Counted from the first letter of the stretch, positions 29,522 through 37,254 are shown. The stretch is 64,000 nt of DNA from Parasulfitobacter algicola (GCF_013315265.1 NZ_JABUFE010000008.1:1-64000); one strand, 5' to 3'. Numbers and translations: made by a program. The notes: generated from the sequence alone by a model not told the origin.

Positions 29522-29546
29522 TCTAAAAATTCAAAATCGTATTCTT

Positions 29547-29574
29547 AAGGTCAGCGTGGAAATACGCTGTCACC
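29547..29574 (-). terminator. Hairpin after the first two membrane-protein genes
   Basis: AAGGT-GA-CAGCGT and ACGCTG-ACCTT form an interrupted stem around ATTTCC, just beyond the stop codon at 29580. The following minus-strand sequence is AT-rich but lacks a clean U-run, so termination may be partial. Confidence 0.4.
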
Positions 29575-29579
29575 TTCTG

Positions 29580-30005
29580 TTAAATAAAGAAGATGCCGTC
29601 TACGTTCACGGGCCAAAATAAAGCACCGATGATATAGGCCAGAACAAAGGCAATGGGCATCCCGACACTACTGGCAATGGGTTGCCAGATTTTCTTTCTG
29701 AGCAAGATAAACACCACAAGAAAAACAGCTGTAATTGCCAGAAGTAGCAAGAAGGCCAGCCATGATGGATCTTCAATAATCGAGCTTTGCCCCCAGTGAA
29801 AAAACCGCCCCGCCAAAAGCCCCCAAATCCAGGGCATGACAGGTGTGAGTTTAGACCAGAAACGCGTAACCGCGCTGTAGGTGTCGCTATTCAACCCCGA
29901 TGGAAGGGGACCATCCGCGCGAACCAGAAAAACGACATCAGAAATGATAATAAAAAGAACGATGGAAATAACAAGTATGACTTCGGCTGTGATAATAAAT
30001 TGCAT
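29580..30005 (-). CDS. Small membrane protein, second gene of the contractile-system block
   Basis: 141 aa with four hydrophobic segments (about 5-28, 55-68, 81-104 and 112-134). It shares WGLLAGRFFHWG (about 61-72) and a C-terminal IIGALFWPV with the preceding gene's WGTLAGHFFHP and IWGALCWPA, so the two are probably diverged duplicates. No known family. The conserved H-F-F-H block inside a membrane segment is unusual and may be functional. Confidence 0.55.
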   Translation of the reverse strand: MQFIITAEVILVISIVLFIIISDVVFLVRADGPLPSGLNSDTYSAVTRFWSKLTPVMPWIWGLLAGRFFHWGQSSIIEDPSWLAFLLLLAITAVFLVVFILLRKKIWQPIASSVGMPIAFVLAYIIGALFWPVNVDGIFFI

Positions 30006-30041
30006 TGTAAAAATCGCTTTTAAATAAGTTTGTTCAAAAAA

Positions 30042-30455
30042 TCAGGCAGGCCAGCAAAGGGCACCCCAAATAAACCCAAGCCCCAACATTATAGGGGATA
30101 CAAAATCAGGGTATATGTGATGGTCGAATGCCAGCGCCACGATCAGATCGATAATGGCAAGGATAACGATCAGTCCTGCAGCGATTGCCGTCGGTGCGAT
30201 GCTGTTTGCATCAAACAAACCTGCAAGAATACCTCGCCAATTTTCTACATCAACAGGGTGGAAAAAATGGCCCGCCAACGTGCCCCAACCAAAGGGTGCT
30301 GCAAGGCCGACAACGGCCCATCCACGTAATATATTTGAAGGGTAACCTTGGGTGTTGAGACCGAACATCAAAATAATTTCGATCACAACGACAAGGATGA
30401 GAGTTCCAACCCAAATACAGCTTGAGATAGGCATCGGAGTGGATGCAGTCGTCAT
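30042..30455 (-). CDS. Small membrane protein, first gene of the contractile-system block
   Basis: 137 aa from ATG 30455, with AGGTG about 8 bases upstream; a GTG at 30464 is an alternative start. Four hydrophobic segments (about 11-30, 43-62, 82-102 and 115-135). The WGTLAGHFFHP motif and the ending IWGALCWPA are shared with the next gene. Unknown function. It is the most upstream gene of the minus-strand block, divergent from the beta-glucosidase gene. Confidence 0.55.
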   Translation of the reverse strand: MTTASTPMPISSCIWVGTLILVVVIEIILMFGLNTQGYPSNILRGWAVVGLAAPFGWGTLAGHFFHPVDVENWRGILAGLFDANSIAPTAIAAGLIVILAIIDLIVALAFDHHIYPDFVSPIMLGLGFIWGALCWPA

Positions 30456-30782
30456 AATAATCACCTAAAATATAAATTCAAAAAATATATCTAAAACGTA
30501 CACATGTTAGTCTATTCCGTCAATAATCTTGATGGAAAGGTGAGTTTTTAATCTATTAACATATTGATTTTAATCAGTAAAAGAGAATTATAGATAGTAT
30601 TTATGTTTGGTGAAAGCCATTATGCTTTGACCGCGTCAATTGCACTTTCTGATCCAGCTTACCGTTGGGTCAAGATGATTCTAACGCGATATCTTCCGGT
30701 TAATTTCAGCCCATCCACTGAACTGTCTTTGCTATCTATTGGCGTAGTCTTTAGCGTTCAGATCAACACAATCGGAGGACCT
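30456..30782. other. Divergent regulatory region between the contractile-system block and bglA-type gene
   Basis: A 327-base AT-rich gap with no supported gene; an open frame running into the beta-glucosidase gene from 30603 lacks a ribosome binding site and family similarity. It holds a possible minus-strand promoter (30495-30523) and the GGAGGA ribosome binding site of the GH1 gene. Confidence 0.6.
30495..30523 (-). promoter_or_regulatory. Candidate promoter of the contractile-system block
   Basis: On the minus strand TTGACG (30518-30523) and TACGTT (30495-30500) are 17 bases apart, 40 bases before the first start codon. The -35 box is good and the -10 box is weak. Confidence 0.35.
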
Positions 30783-32123
30783 ATGGCACAGCGTGATACT
30801 CTTGGTTTTAGACGGGCGGATTTTGCCGATGATTTCATTTTTGGCGTCGCAACCTCAAGCTATCAGATTGAGGGGCACGGGCAGGGTGGTGCGGGACCAA
30901 CGCACTGGGACAGCTTTGCCGCGACACCAGGTAATGTTGTAAATGCAGAGAATGGCCAGATTGCCTGTGATCACTATAATCGGTGGTCGGTAGATCTTGA
31001 TTTGATCCGTGATCTTGGGGTCAAAGCGTATCGGTTTTCCACATCCTGGGCGCGGATTTTGCCTGAAGGGACAGGCCAGCCAAATAGCGAAGGTCTGGAT
31101 TTTTATGATCGTCTTGTTGATGGGTTGCTTGAACGTGATATTCAGCCGCATGTGACGCTGTATCATTGGGAACTACCTTCTGTTTTGGCGGATAAAGGCG
31201 GGTGGTGTAACCGCGATATTGCCAGTTGGTTTGCAGATTTTGCCCAAGTGATTGTGGGCCGGATCGGGGACCGTGCGGCCAGCATCGCACCGATTAATGA
31301 GCCATGGTGTGTTGCGTGGCTTAGTCATTTTCTGGGTCATCACGCGCCAGGTTTGCGCGATATTCGGGCGGCAAGCCGTGCGATGCATCATGTACTGCTG
31401 GCCCATGGGCGGGCGATACAAGCGATGCGGGCCATAGGGTTGAACAATTTGGGTGTTGTGGCGAACATGGAATATGCCCAGCCTGCGGATGACAGTGTAG
31501 ACGCTATCGCTGCAGCTGAGCGATATGACGCGATTTACAACCTTTGGTTCCTGGATGCGATTTTCAAACGCAAATATCCTGAAGCTGCGCTACAAGGCTT
31601 GCAGGTGCATCTACCGCAAAACTGGCAGGATGATTTCGACGTTATCGCCGAACCCGTGGATTGGATTGGTTTAAATTACTATACGCGCAAACTGATTGCG
31701 CCGGAACCCGGCCCTTTCCCTGCCTTGAAGGAAATTACAGGCCCATTGCCCAAAACCGAAATGGAGTGGGAGATTTACCCAGATGGTCTGTATAAATTCC
31801 TGGTCCGGATAAAGGACCGCTATGGCGATATTCCGATTTTTGTGACGGAAAACGGTATGGCGTCTGATGACGTGGTACAGGCCGGTCAGGTGCACGATTC
31901 TGCCCGAACAGACTATCTGTCGCGCCATCTGAAGGCTGTTCGTGAGGCAGTCGCAGATGGTGTCGATATCAAGGGATATTTTGTGTGGTCTTTGCTGGAC
32001 AATTACGAATGGGCGCTGGGGTATGACAAAAGATTTGGCTTGGTGCACGTCGATTTTGACACGCTTAAGCGAACACCCAAATCATCTTATTATGTCTTAA
32101 GGAACATTCTAATGTCGGGGTAA
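30783..32123 (+). CDS. GH1 family beta-glucosidase
   Basis: 446 aa from ATG 30783, with ATCGGAGGACCT directly upstream. A complete GH1 TIM barrel: FIFGVATSSYQIEG at the N-terminus, catalytic acid/base Glu173 in INEPWC, nucleophile Glu356 in VTENG, and the C-terminal GYFVWSLLDNYEWALGY block that binds the sugar. The enzyme hydrolyses terminal beta-glucosides or beta-galactosides by a retaining mechanism. There is no signal peptide, so it acts in the cytoplasm on imported disaccharides. No sugar transporter adjoins it, so the substrate is unspecified. It is transcribed away from the contractile-system block. Confidence 0.95.
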   Translation: MAQRDTLGFRRADFADDFIFGVATSSYQIEGHGQGGAGPTHWDSFAATPGNVVNAENGQIACDHYNRWSVDLDLIRDLGVKAYRFSTSWARILPEGTGQPNSEGLDFYDRLVDGLLERDIQPHVTLYHWELPSVLADKGGWCNRDIASWFADFAQVIVGRIGDRAASIAPINEPWCVAWLSHFLGHHAPGLRDIRAASRAMHHVLLAHGRAIQAMRAIGLNNLGVVANMEYAQPADDSVDAIAAAERYDAIYNLWFLDAIFKRKYPEAALQGLQVHLPQNWQDDFDVIAEPVDWIGLNYYTRKLIAPEPGPFPALKEITGPLPKTEMEWEIYPDGLYKFLVRIKDRYGDIPIFVTENGMASDDVVQAGQVHDSARTDYLSRHLKAVREAVADGVDIKGYFVWSLLDNYEWALGYDKRFGLVHVDFDTLKRTPKSSYYVLRNILMSG

Positions 32124-32182
32124 GCGCTTGTTTATAGGGGCCTTCTGAAATATGCGGCATTAAGAATTCTTGACGCATAGTT

Positions 32183-32201
32183 TTTAAGATTACATCTTAA
32201 A
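32183..32201 (+). promoter_or_regulatory. Palindromic operator candidate upstream of the LuxR gene
   Basis: TTTAAGATTACATCTTAAA is a perfect 8-bp inverted repeat with a three-base centre, 23 bases before the LuxR start. A -35-like TTGACG lies at 32170-32175, so the palindrome overlaps the likely promoter. Size and symmetry suit a LuxR-type dimer. Confidence 0.5.
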
Positions 32202-32223
32202 ATAAAATTGTCGGAGATTCTTG

Positions 32224-32964
32224 ATGACCGAGATATCGCTACAAGATTTTACTGACGCTACATCGCGCTGTACAAATGCGCAGGATTTGTGGGACCTGGC
32301 TTTGCAGTTTTACACCGGACGGGGTGTTAAAATGGTAAGCTATCATCATTATGGAACCCATGAGCGCGACGAGATGGAGCTATCGGGTCTGGCCATCAAT
32401 GCATTTGGGTTTCCTCAGGATTGGGTCGATCACTATATCTCGAACGAACTGTTTCGCGTTGATCCTATTCCTGAACTGTCGATGCAAAGTACAAAACCGT
32501 TCTTTTGGTCAGATATCGATAAGGTCAAAGGCCTGCTGACTGATCAAAAAGATTACATGAAAGAATTTCACGGTGCCAATATCGGTGATGGTCTTGCCAT
32601 CGCTGTTTATGGTCCGGCTTATCGCAATGGATATGTTGGCTTGGGATTTGGTGATGTTAAAGTTGAAATGAATGCAACACAGATTGTTGAATTACAATGT
32701 GCGTCACAGATCGCCCATCTACGGTATTGCGAAGTCACAGCCGAAGATGCACGCAAAAAGCGTGATCTTTCGCCGCGCGAATTTGAGATTTTGCAATGGA
32801 TCGCACGCGGTAAAAGTAACCGTGTAATTGCAGATATTCTGGGCGTATCCCCCCATACCGTTGATACGCTTGTCCGGCGGGTTTTTGACAAACTGAATGT
32901 CGCAGATCGCACCACCGCTGCGATAAAAGGCATCGGCTCAGGACTGCTACAATTTAATCCATGA
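32224..32964 (+). CDS. LuxR-family transcriptional regulator with autoinducer-binding domain (solo)
   Basis: 246 aa from ATG 32224, with CGGAG 7 bases upstream. Residues about 15-160 form an autoinducer-binding domain (GVKMVSYHHYG, WVDHYISNELFRVDPI and FFWSDI carry the usual aromatic and Asp pocket residues). The C-terminal LuxR helix-turn-helix (about 178-235) contains LSPREFEILQWIARGKSNRVIADIL and SPHTVDTLVRRVFDKL. No luxI-type synthase is in the window, so it is a solo receptor that may sense external or distant acyl-homoserine lactones. A palindrome overlaps its own promoter region, suggesting autoregulation. Confidence 0.9.
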   Translation: MTEISLQDFTDATSRCTNAQDLWDLALQFYTGRGVKMVSYHHYGTHERDEMELSGLAINAFGFPQDWVDHYISNELFRVDPIPELSMQSTKPFFWSDIDKVKGLLTDQKDYMKEFHGANIGDGLAIAVYGPAYRNGYVGLGFGDVKVEMNATQIVELQCASQIAHLRYCEVTAEDARKKRDLSPREFEILQWIARGKSNRVIADILGVSPHTVDTLVRRVFDKLNVADRTTAAIKGIGSGLLQFNP

Positions 32965-33015
32965 CATAGTTTTTGGGAAGTGACGTAGGGTCTGTCACGT
33001 AATCACGTTATATAC

Positions 33016-33029
33016 CCAAAGCGCTTTGG
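33016..33029. promoter_or_regulatory. Perfect 14-bp palindrome upstream of the 89-aa gene
   Basis: CCAAAGCGCTTTGG is fully self-complementary and lies 63 bases before the start codon of the small gene, just after a TATATA stretch. It could be an operator; the binding protein is unknown. Confidence 0.35.
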
Positions 33030-33092
33030 ATGCTAAAACATATTCATCGCTGACTGGGTGTTGATCCAAAATTTAAACTAGGAGTTCCGGGT

Positions 33093-33362
33093 ATGAGTGC
33101 TTGGAGAGACAGGGGCGCAGTGGAAGCTGCGGCAGAGGCCATTCTTGCATCTCTTGATGGGTCAGGTGACCCGTTAAAAGCTGCAAATGTGTATGACACT
33201 GCTGCAGCGTTACTAGAGTCAGCTGCATTTGATATAGCCGATCGTATCGGCGCGTCAGAGGTAGCATCGTTAATTATTTATGCAGCTGACTTGCAAAGGA
33301 AAGCCGATACACTTCGTGCTGGGGATGTTGTGTACGGCAAACTGACTGTAGTGAGTAACTGA
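33093..33362 (+). CDS. Small hypothetical protein, 89 aa
   Basis: 89 aa, alpha-helical and Ala-rich (AVEAAAEAILASL, AALLESAAFDIADRIG), without signal peptide, membrane span or cysteine. AGGAG lies about 10 bases before the ATG, and a good terminator follows, so this looks like a real monocistronic gene. No family was recognised. A perfect palindrome lies upstream, and the LuxR gene precedes it in the same direction. Confidence 0.7.
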   Translation: MSAWRDRGAVEAAAEAILASLDGSGDPLKAANVYDTAAALLESAAFDIADRIGASEVASLIIYAADLQRKADTLRAGDVVYGKLTVVSN

Positions 33363-33376
33363 GTGTTGTGAGTGCG

Positions 33377-33407
33377 CGCACAGCGGGTCTAACCTGCTGT
33401 GCGTTTT
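33377..33407 (+). terminator. Rho-independent terminator after the 89-aa gene
   Basis: CGCACAGCGGGT pairs with ACCTGCTGTGCG (one mismatch) and is followed by TTTTAA. It begins 15 bases after the stop codon. Confidence 0.82.
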
Positions 33408-33462
33408 AACGAGTGATCATGTATCCTAAGTGTTGAGCATCGCAACACGAAAGGACGTCACG

Positions 33463-34401
33463 ATGAGTTGGAGCCCGGCACTTGAAAGCCATTGCATCGA
33501 CGAAAGTAACCTAGATGCTATTGAGACTGTAATTGTTCCCCGGGCACGTGATCTGGGTGGGTTTGAGGTTCGGCGCGCGTTACCTGCGACAAAACGCCAA
33601 ATGGTGGGCCCGTTTATCTTTTTCGATCAAATGGGCCCTGCCGAATTTATCACCGGTACTGGTATTGACGTGCGTCCGCATCCTCATATTGGCTTGGCGA
33701 CGGTTACCTATTTGCTTGAGGGTAAAATTCATCATCGTGACAGTCTTGGCACCGATCAGTGGATCGAACCAGGTGCGGTGAACTGGATGGTGGCCGGGCG
33801 TGGGATCACGCATTCGGAACGCGCTGACGGTGAAATTCTTCAAAATCCACATAAGCTGTTCGGTATTCAAACTTGGGTCGCACTACCCAAGGGATACGAA
33901 GATAATCCTGCCGCGTTTGAACATGTGGCCAAAGATGCGTTGCCAATGCTGGATGGGGAAGGCAAAAAAGTCCGATTGATCCTTGGCGATGCCTATGGTG
34001 CAACGGCCCCAGTGTCGACACCGTCTGAAATGTTTTATGCCGATGCAATTTTGCAAGCAGGCGCTGCGATTCCATTGCCTGACAATCATGAAGATCGCGG
34101 TGTTTTTGTCTTAGACGGCAGTGTCGAAATCGCGGGTCAAAATTTTGATAAAGGCCGCATGATGGTCTTTCGCCCCGGTGATCGGGTCAGTCTGAAGGCG
34201 GGCCCGCAAGGGGCGCGCGTGATTCTTTTGGGGGGCGAAACCCTGGAAGGGCCACGATATATATGGTGGAATTTTGTGGCCTCAAGCAAGGAACGGATCG
34301 AAGAAGCAAAAGATGCTTGGCGCGCGGGCGATTGGGAACACGGTCGGTTTCAGCTTCCACCTGGTGATGATGCGGAATTTATACCATTGCCGGATCACTG
34401 A
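33463..34401 (+). CDS. Pirin family protein
   Basis: 312 aa from ATG 33463, with GAAAGGACG upstream; the in-frame extension to 33430 is not conserved. Bicupin fold. The N-terminal pirin domain has VRPHPHIGLATVTYLLEGKIHHRD (starting about residue 68), supplying the metal-binding His pair, and then WMVAGRGITHSER. The C-terminal cupin holds GVFVLDGSVEIAG and FRPGDRVSLKA. Bacterial pirins act as quercetinases or redox sensors; the role here is unknown. It lies upstream of the first tRNA-Asp. Confidence 0.93.
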   Translation: MSWSPALESHCIDESNLDAIETVIVPRARDLGGFEVRRALPATKRQMVGPFIFFDQMGPAEFITGTGIDVRPHPHIGLATVTYLLEGKIHHRDSLGTDQWIEPGAVNWMVAGRGITHSERADGEILQNPHKLFGIQTWVALPKGYEDNPAAFEHVAKDALPMLDGEGKKVRLILGDAYGATAPVSTPSEMFYADAILQAGAAIPLPDNHEDRGVFVLDGSVEIAGQNFDKGRMMVFRPGDRVSLKAGPQGARVILLGGETLEGPRYIWWNFVASSKERIEEAKDAWRAGDWEHGRFQLPPGDDAEFIPLPDH

Positions 34402-34444
34402 TCTAAAATGACCCGAGGATTTTTATTTTTCGCACGCGAAGCGC

Positions 34445-34473
34445 TTGACGGGCGCAAAGTCGCAGCATAAACC
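34445..34473 (+). promoter_or_regulatory. Possible promoter of the first tRNA-Asp gene
   Basis: TTGACG at 34445-34450 is followed 17 bases later by TAAACC, a weak -10 box. The distance to the tRNA (about 36 bases) would leave a short processed leader. Confidence 0.3.
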
Positions 34474-34509
34474 ACGCTCTACAATCAGAGTGATCTGGAT
34501 GTGCAGTGG

Positions 34510-34586
34510 GCGGTTGTAGCTCAGTTGGTTAGAGTACCGGCCTGTCACGCCGGGGGTCGCGGGTTCGAGCCCCGTCAACCGCGCCA
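34510..34586 (+). tRNA. tRNA-Asp (anticodon GTC), copy 1
   Basis: A 77-nt cloverleaf with acceptor stem GCGGTTG/CAACCGC, anticodon stem CCGGC/GCCGG, loop CTGTCAC with GTC at 34544-34546, and an encoded 3' CCA. It differs from the second copy (35448-35524) at one D-loop base (CAGTTGG versus CAGCTGG). Confidence 0.97.
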
Positions 34587-34600
34587 TCACTGCAAAAAAC

Positions 34601-34625
34601 AGGGACCTTTCGGGTCCCTTTTTTA
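34601..34625 (+). terminator. Rho-independent terminator after tRNA-Asp copy 1
   Basis: AGGGACC and GGTCCCT form a 7-bp stem around TTTCG, followed by TTTTTTATT. Confidence 0.92.
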
Positions 34626-34762
34626 TTGGGCTTTTGCAAATTCCCAGTTTTACAAAGCCACGTTTGGGCAACTCTACTGATCTTTCGTAAATGCAAGCTA
34701 TGTTATTTTGATATGTGGGTATCGATTGCCTTGCCGCCCACCAAAAGCTGAGGAAGACGCCA

Positions 34763-35350
34763 ATGAACCTGATGACCGCCAAAGACTTTGATCGGGAACT
34801 GCTTGAATTTTATGACTATTATACGCATGACAAGATTTCCAAACGTGATTTTCTGGACCGGGCCGGGAAATTTGCCGTGGGTGGCGTCACCGCATTGGCA
34901 TTGCTGAACATGCTTAACCCGAATTATGCATTGGCACAGCAAGTAAAATTTACCGATCCTGATATCGTTCCTGAATATATCACCTATGCATCGCCAAATG
35001 GTCACGGGAACGTGCGCGGGTATATGGTGCGACCGGCTACGGCCACTGCCCCTGTCGGCGGCTTTGTCGTGGTGCATGAAAACAGTGGGCTTAATCCTTA
35101 TATCGAAGATGTTGCGCGCCGTGTTGCAAAAGCCGGTTTCGCTGCGATTGCACCGGATGGATTATCGTCAGTCGGGGGCTATCCTGGCAATCATGTCGAA
35201 GGCTGCGAACTGCAATCACAGGTCAACCGGGCCAAATTGATGAATGATTTCTTTGCAGCTATCGAATTTCTGATGGCGCGCTATGATGCTGAAGCTGCAG
35301 AACTGGCCTGAGATCGCACGCTTGAATGGTTCCAAACATATCTGGCCTGA
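34763..35350 (+). pseudogene. Dienelactone hydrolase remnant with internal deletion and nonsense codon
   Basis: Start ATG 34763 (MNLMTAKDFDRELLEFYDYY), with GAGGAAG upstream. Residues 1-168 match the N-terminal part of exported dienelactone-hydrolase-type proteins (KRDFLDRAGKFAVGG leader; VVVHENSGLNPYIEDVARR). The sequence then jumps in frame from AAIEFLMA to RYDAEAAELA, which belongs near the C-terminus of the family. The central alpha/beta-hydrolase core with the nucleophilic Cys is missing. The frame then stops at TGA (35309-35311), where Trp is expected, and continues as DRTLEWFQTYLA to a second TGA at 35348-35350. Inactive as a hydrolase. It lies exactly between the two tRNA-Asp genes. 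Confidence 0.85.
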
Positions 35351-35407
35351 AAGGTGGCGTGCAAATGAACCGAAATAACGTTTTTTCGATCCTTTTGTAA
35401 AAGAGCA

Positions 35408-35436
35408 TTGACCCGCGTGCATCGGTATCCTATTCC
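35408..35436 (+). promoter_or_regulatory. Promoter of the second tRNA-Asp gene
   Basis: TTGACC at 35408-35413 and TATTCC at 35431-35436 with a 17-base spacer. The -10 box ends 11 bases before the tRNA. Confidence 0.65.
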
Positions 35437-35447
35437 GCCCTTCACGC

Positions 35448-35524
35448 GCGGTTGTAGCTCAGCTGGTTAGAGTACCGGCCTGTCACGCCGGGGGTCGCGG
35501 GTTCGAGCCCCGTCAACCGCGCCA
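35448..35524 (+). tRNA. tRNA-Asp (anticodon GTC), copy 2
   Basis: A 77-nt cloverleaf identical to copy 1 except for one C in the D loop. Acceptor stem GCGGTTG/CAACCGC, anticodon GTC, encoded CCA. Unlike copy 1 it has no terminator directly behind it. Confidence 0.97.
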
Positions 35525-35624
35525 CTTAACAAACATACATCTAATTAAGTAAAGATTTTCACAGTACCGTCCGCAAAAAGATCGGATCAAACTGGTTTTG
35601 AAAACCGCGATCACGCGTTTTTGT

Positions 35625-35753
35625 ATGGTATCAAAAATAAAGTCAGAATTGGATGCAGCCAAACAGGCGCTGTTTGCCAGCAAGACCATGGTCCGCGCCA
35701 AAGGTCTTCTTGACGGGGGCTATCAGGTATTCCGAAATACTTTTTATAGGTAA
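35625..35753 (+). CDS. Possible short reading frame downstream of tRNA-Asp, 42 aa
   Basis: ATG at 35625 to TAA at 35751-35753. The peptide is mixed charged and hydrophobic (MVSKIKSELDAAKQALFASK) with no signal peptide. No ribosome binding site is visible and no family was recognised. It may be a remnant of a gene disrupted by the same events that shortened the dienelactone hydrolase gene. Confidence 0.2.
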   Translation: MVSKIKSELDAAKQALFASKTMVRAKGLLDGGYQVFRNTFYR

Positions 35754-35780
35754 AAAGGCAGTACCAGGTCGCCCTTTTCC

Positions 35781-37148
35781 TCAGGCTAATTTGGCCAGAA
35801 TGCGTGCCCAGCTTCGGATGCCCTTGTGAAAACTTTCCACATCATATTTTTCATTCGGGGAATGAATGGCGTCGTCGTCTTTAGCAAATCCGATCAGCAT
35901 CGCGTCGGTGTTCAGAATTTTCTTGAAATGTCCCGCAATCGGGATTGATCCGCCACAGCCGACAAAGGCCGCACCGTTGGGCCATTCGTCTGACAGGGCG
36001 CAGCGTGCGGCCTCAAACGCGGGGTGATTTGTGGCCATTTCCGATGCGCTGGATGCGCCATGGGCTATGAATTCGACCGAACAATCGGGCGGCAGCATAT
36101 CCGTGATCATCTTGCGGAAATTTTCACGAATGGCATGCGGATCCTGGGTGCCGACCAGACGAAAGCTGACCTTGGCTGATGCTTTCGCGGGCAGCACGGT
36201 TTTGAACCCGTCACCAGTATAACCGCCCCAGATGCCGTTGATTTCGCAAGTGGGCCGCGACCAGATCATCTCAAGGGCGCTGCGGTCTGTTTCACCGGCG
36301 GCCTTTGACAGTCCGACCTCGCCAAGAAAAGCGGTGTGGTCAAAACCCAGATCATTCCATTGGGCTTCGATGTCCTTGGGCAGTTCGGGCACACCATTGT
36401 AAAAGTCTGGTACAGTAATGCGGCCCTGATCATCATGCAGTGCGGCCAACACTTTGGTCAAAACCCGGATCGGGTTCATTGAAACGCCGCCGTACATACC
36501 CGAATGCAGATCCTTGTCGGGGCCAATGATCGTGATTTCTTCGCCCAGCAATCCACGCAGTCGGGTCACGATGGCAGGTGTGCTGTCGCCAAAAAGTCCG
36601 GTATCACAGATCAATGCGATATCTGCGCGCAACTCATCAGCGTTGTCTTGCATGAATGGCACAAGCGACGGCGAACCGGATTCCTCTTCGCCTTCAAAGA
36701 AAAAGCTGATGCGCGCGGGCAGGGCGCCATGCACCGCCTTCCACGCACGGCAGGCTTCGATGAATGTCATCAATTGCCCCTTGTCATCAGATGATCCACG
36801 CCCCCGGATCACCTTACCCTTGGCCGTATCTTCAATCGCAGGTTCAAAAGGTGGACTGTCCCAAAGATCAAGCGGATCAACAGGTTGCACGTCGTAGTGA
36901 CCATAGAAAACAGCATGTGTTCCAGTACCCTCTGCATGACCCACAACCATCGGATGGCCGGGTGTGGTACGTTTGCCGGCATCAACACCGATACTTTTCA
37001 GGTCCTCCACCAACCAGTCTGCCGCCGTATCACAATGCATCTTATAGGCCGGATCAGTCGAAATGGATGGGATGCGCAAAAATTCTAACAAACGTTCCAT
37101 CGCGTTGGGCAGATCATCATCGATTTTGGCAAGAACTGGATCAAGCAT
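35781..37148 (-). CDS. M20 family dipeptidase/peptidase
   Basis: 455 aa. The M20 signature set is complete: GHYDVQPVDP with metal ligand His83, GRGSSDDKGQ with the bridging Asp, FEGEEESGSPS with the catalytic and metal-binding Glu pair, and DLHSGMYGG at the start of the lid domain. The C-terminal GFAKDDDAIHSPNEKYD supplies the last His ligand. These cytosolic dizinc enzymes cleave dipeptides or deacylate amino acids. It stands alone on the minus strand, back-to-back with the next plus-strand gene pair. Confidence 0.93.
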   Translation of the reverse strand: MLDPVLAKIDDDLPNAMERLLEFLRIPSISTDPAYKMHCDTAADWLVEDLKSIGVDAGKRTTPGHPMVVGHAEGTGTHAVFYGHYDVQPVDPLDLWDSPPFEPAIEDTAKGKVIRGRGSSDDKGQLMTFIEACRAWKAVHGALPARISFFFEGEEESGSPSLVPFMQDNADELRADIALICDTGLFGDSTPAIVTRLRGLLGEEITIIGPDKDLHSGMYGGVSMNPIRVLTKVLAALHDDQGRITVPDFYNGVPELPKDIEAQWNDLGFDHTAFLGEVGLSKAAGETDRSALEMIWSRPTCEINGIWGGYTGDGFKTVLPAKASAKVSFRLVGTQDPHAIRENFRKMITDMLPPDCSVEFIAHGASSASEMATNHPAFEAARCALSDEWPNGAAFVGCGGSIPIAGHFKKILNTDAMLIGFAKDDDAIHSPNEKYDVESFHKGIRSWARILAKLA

Positions 37149-37254
37149 TCATGGCTCCTGAATTTTGTTGTGCGGACCCTAGCACCCCGGGTTGAGGTGT
37201 CTAGAGCATCGCGATAGTCTTGAAAGAACTTTTCTTATTTCAGGGGGTCGCATT

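Noticed and set aside
16691-30523. Interpretation as a prophage
   Set aside because: No integrase, terminase, portal, capsid, tail-completion or lysis genes, and no tRNA or direct-repeat boundaries. Only tail-type genes and membrane proteins are present.
16691-30523. Interpretation as a type VI secretion system
   Set aside because: There is no TssJ/L/M membrane complex, no TssB/TssC split sheath, no ClpV and no TssK. The sheath is a single phage-like protein and the baseplate J/gpI pair is of the eCIS type.
30603-30782. N-terminal extension of the beta-glucosidase
   Set aside because: The extra 60 residues have no GH1 similarity and no ribosome binding site, whereas ATCGGAGGACCT precedes the ATG at 30783.
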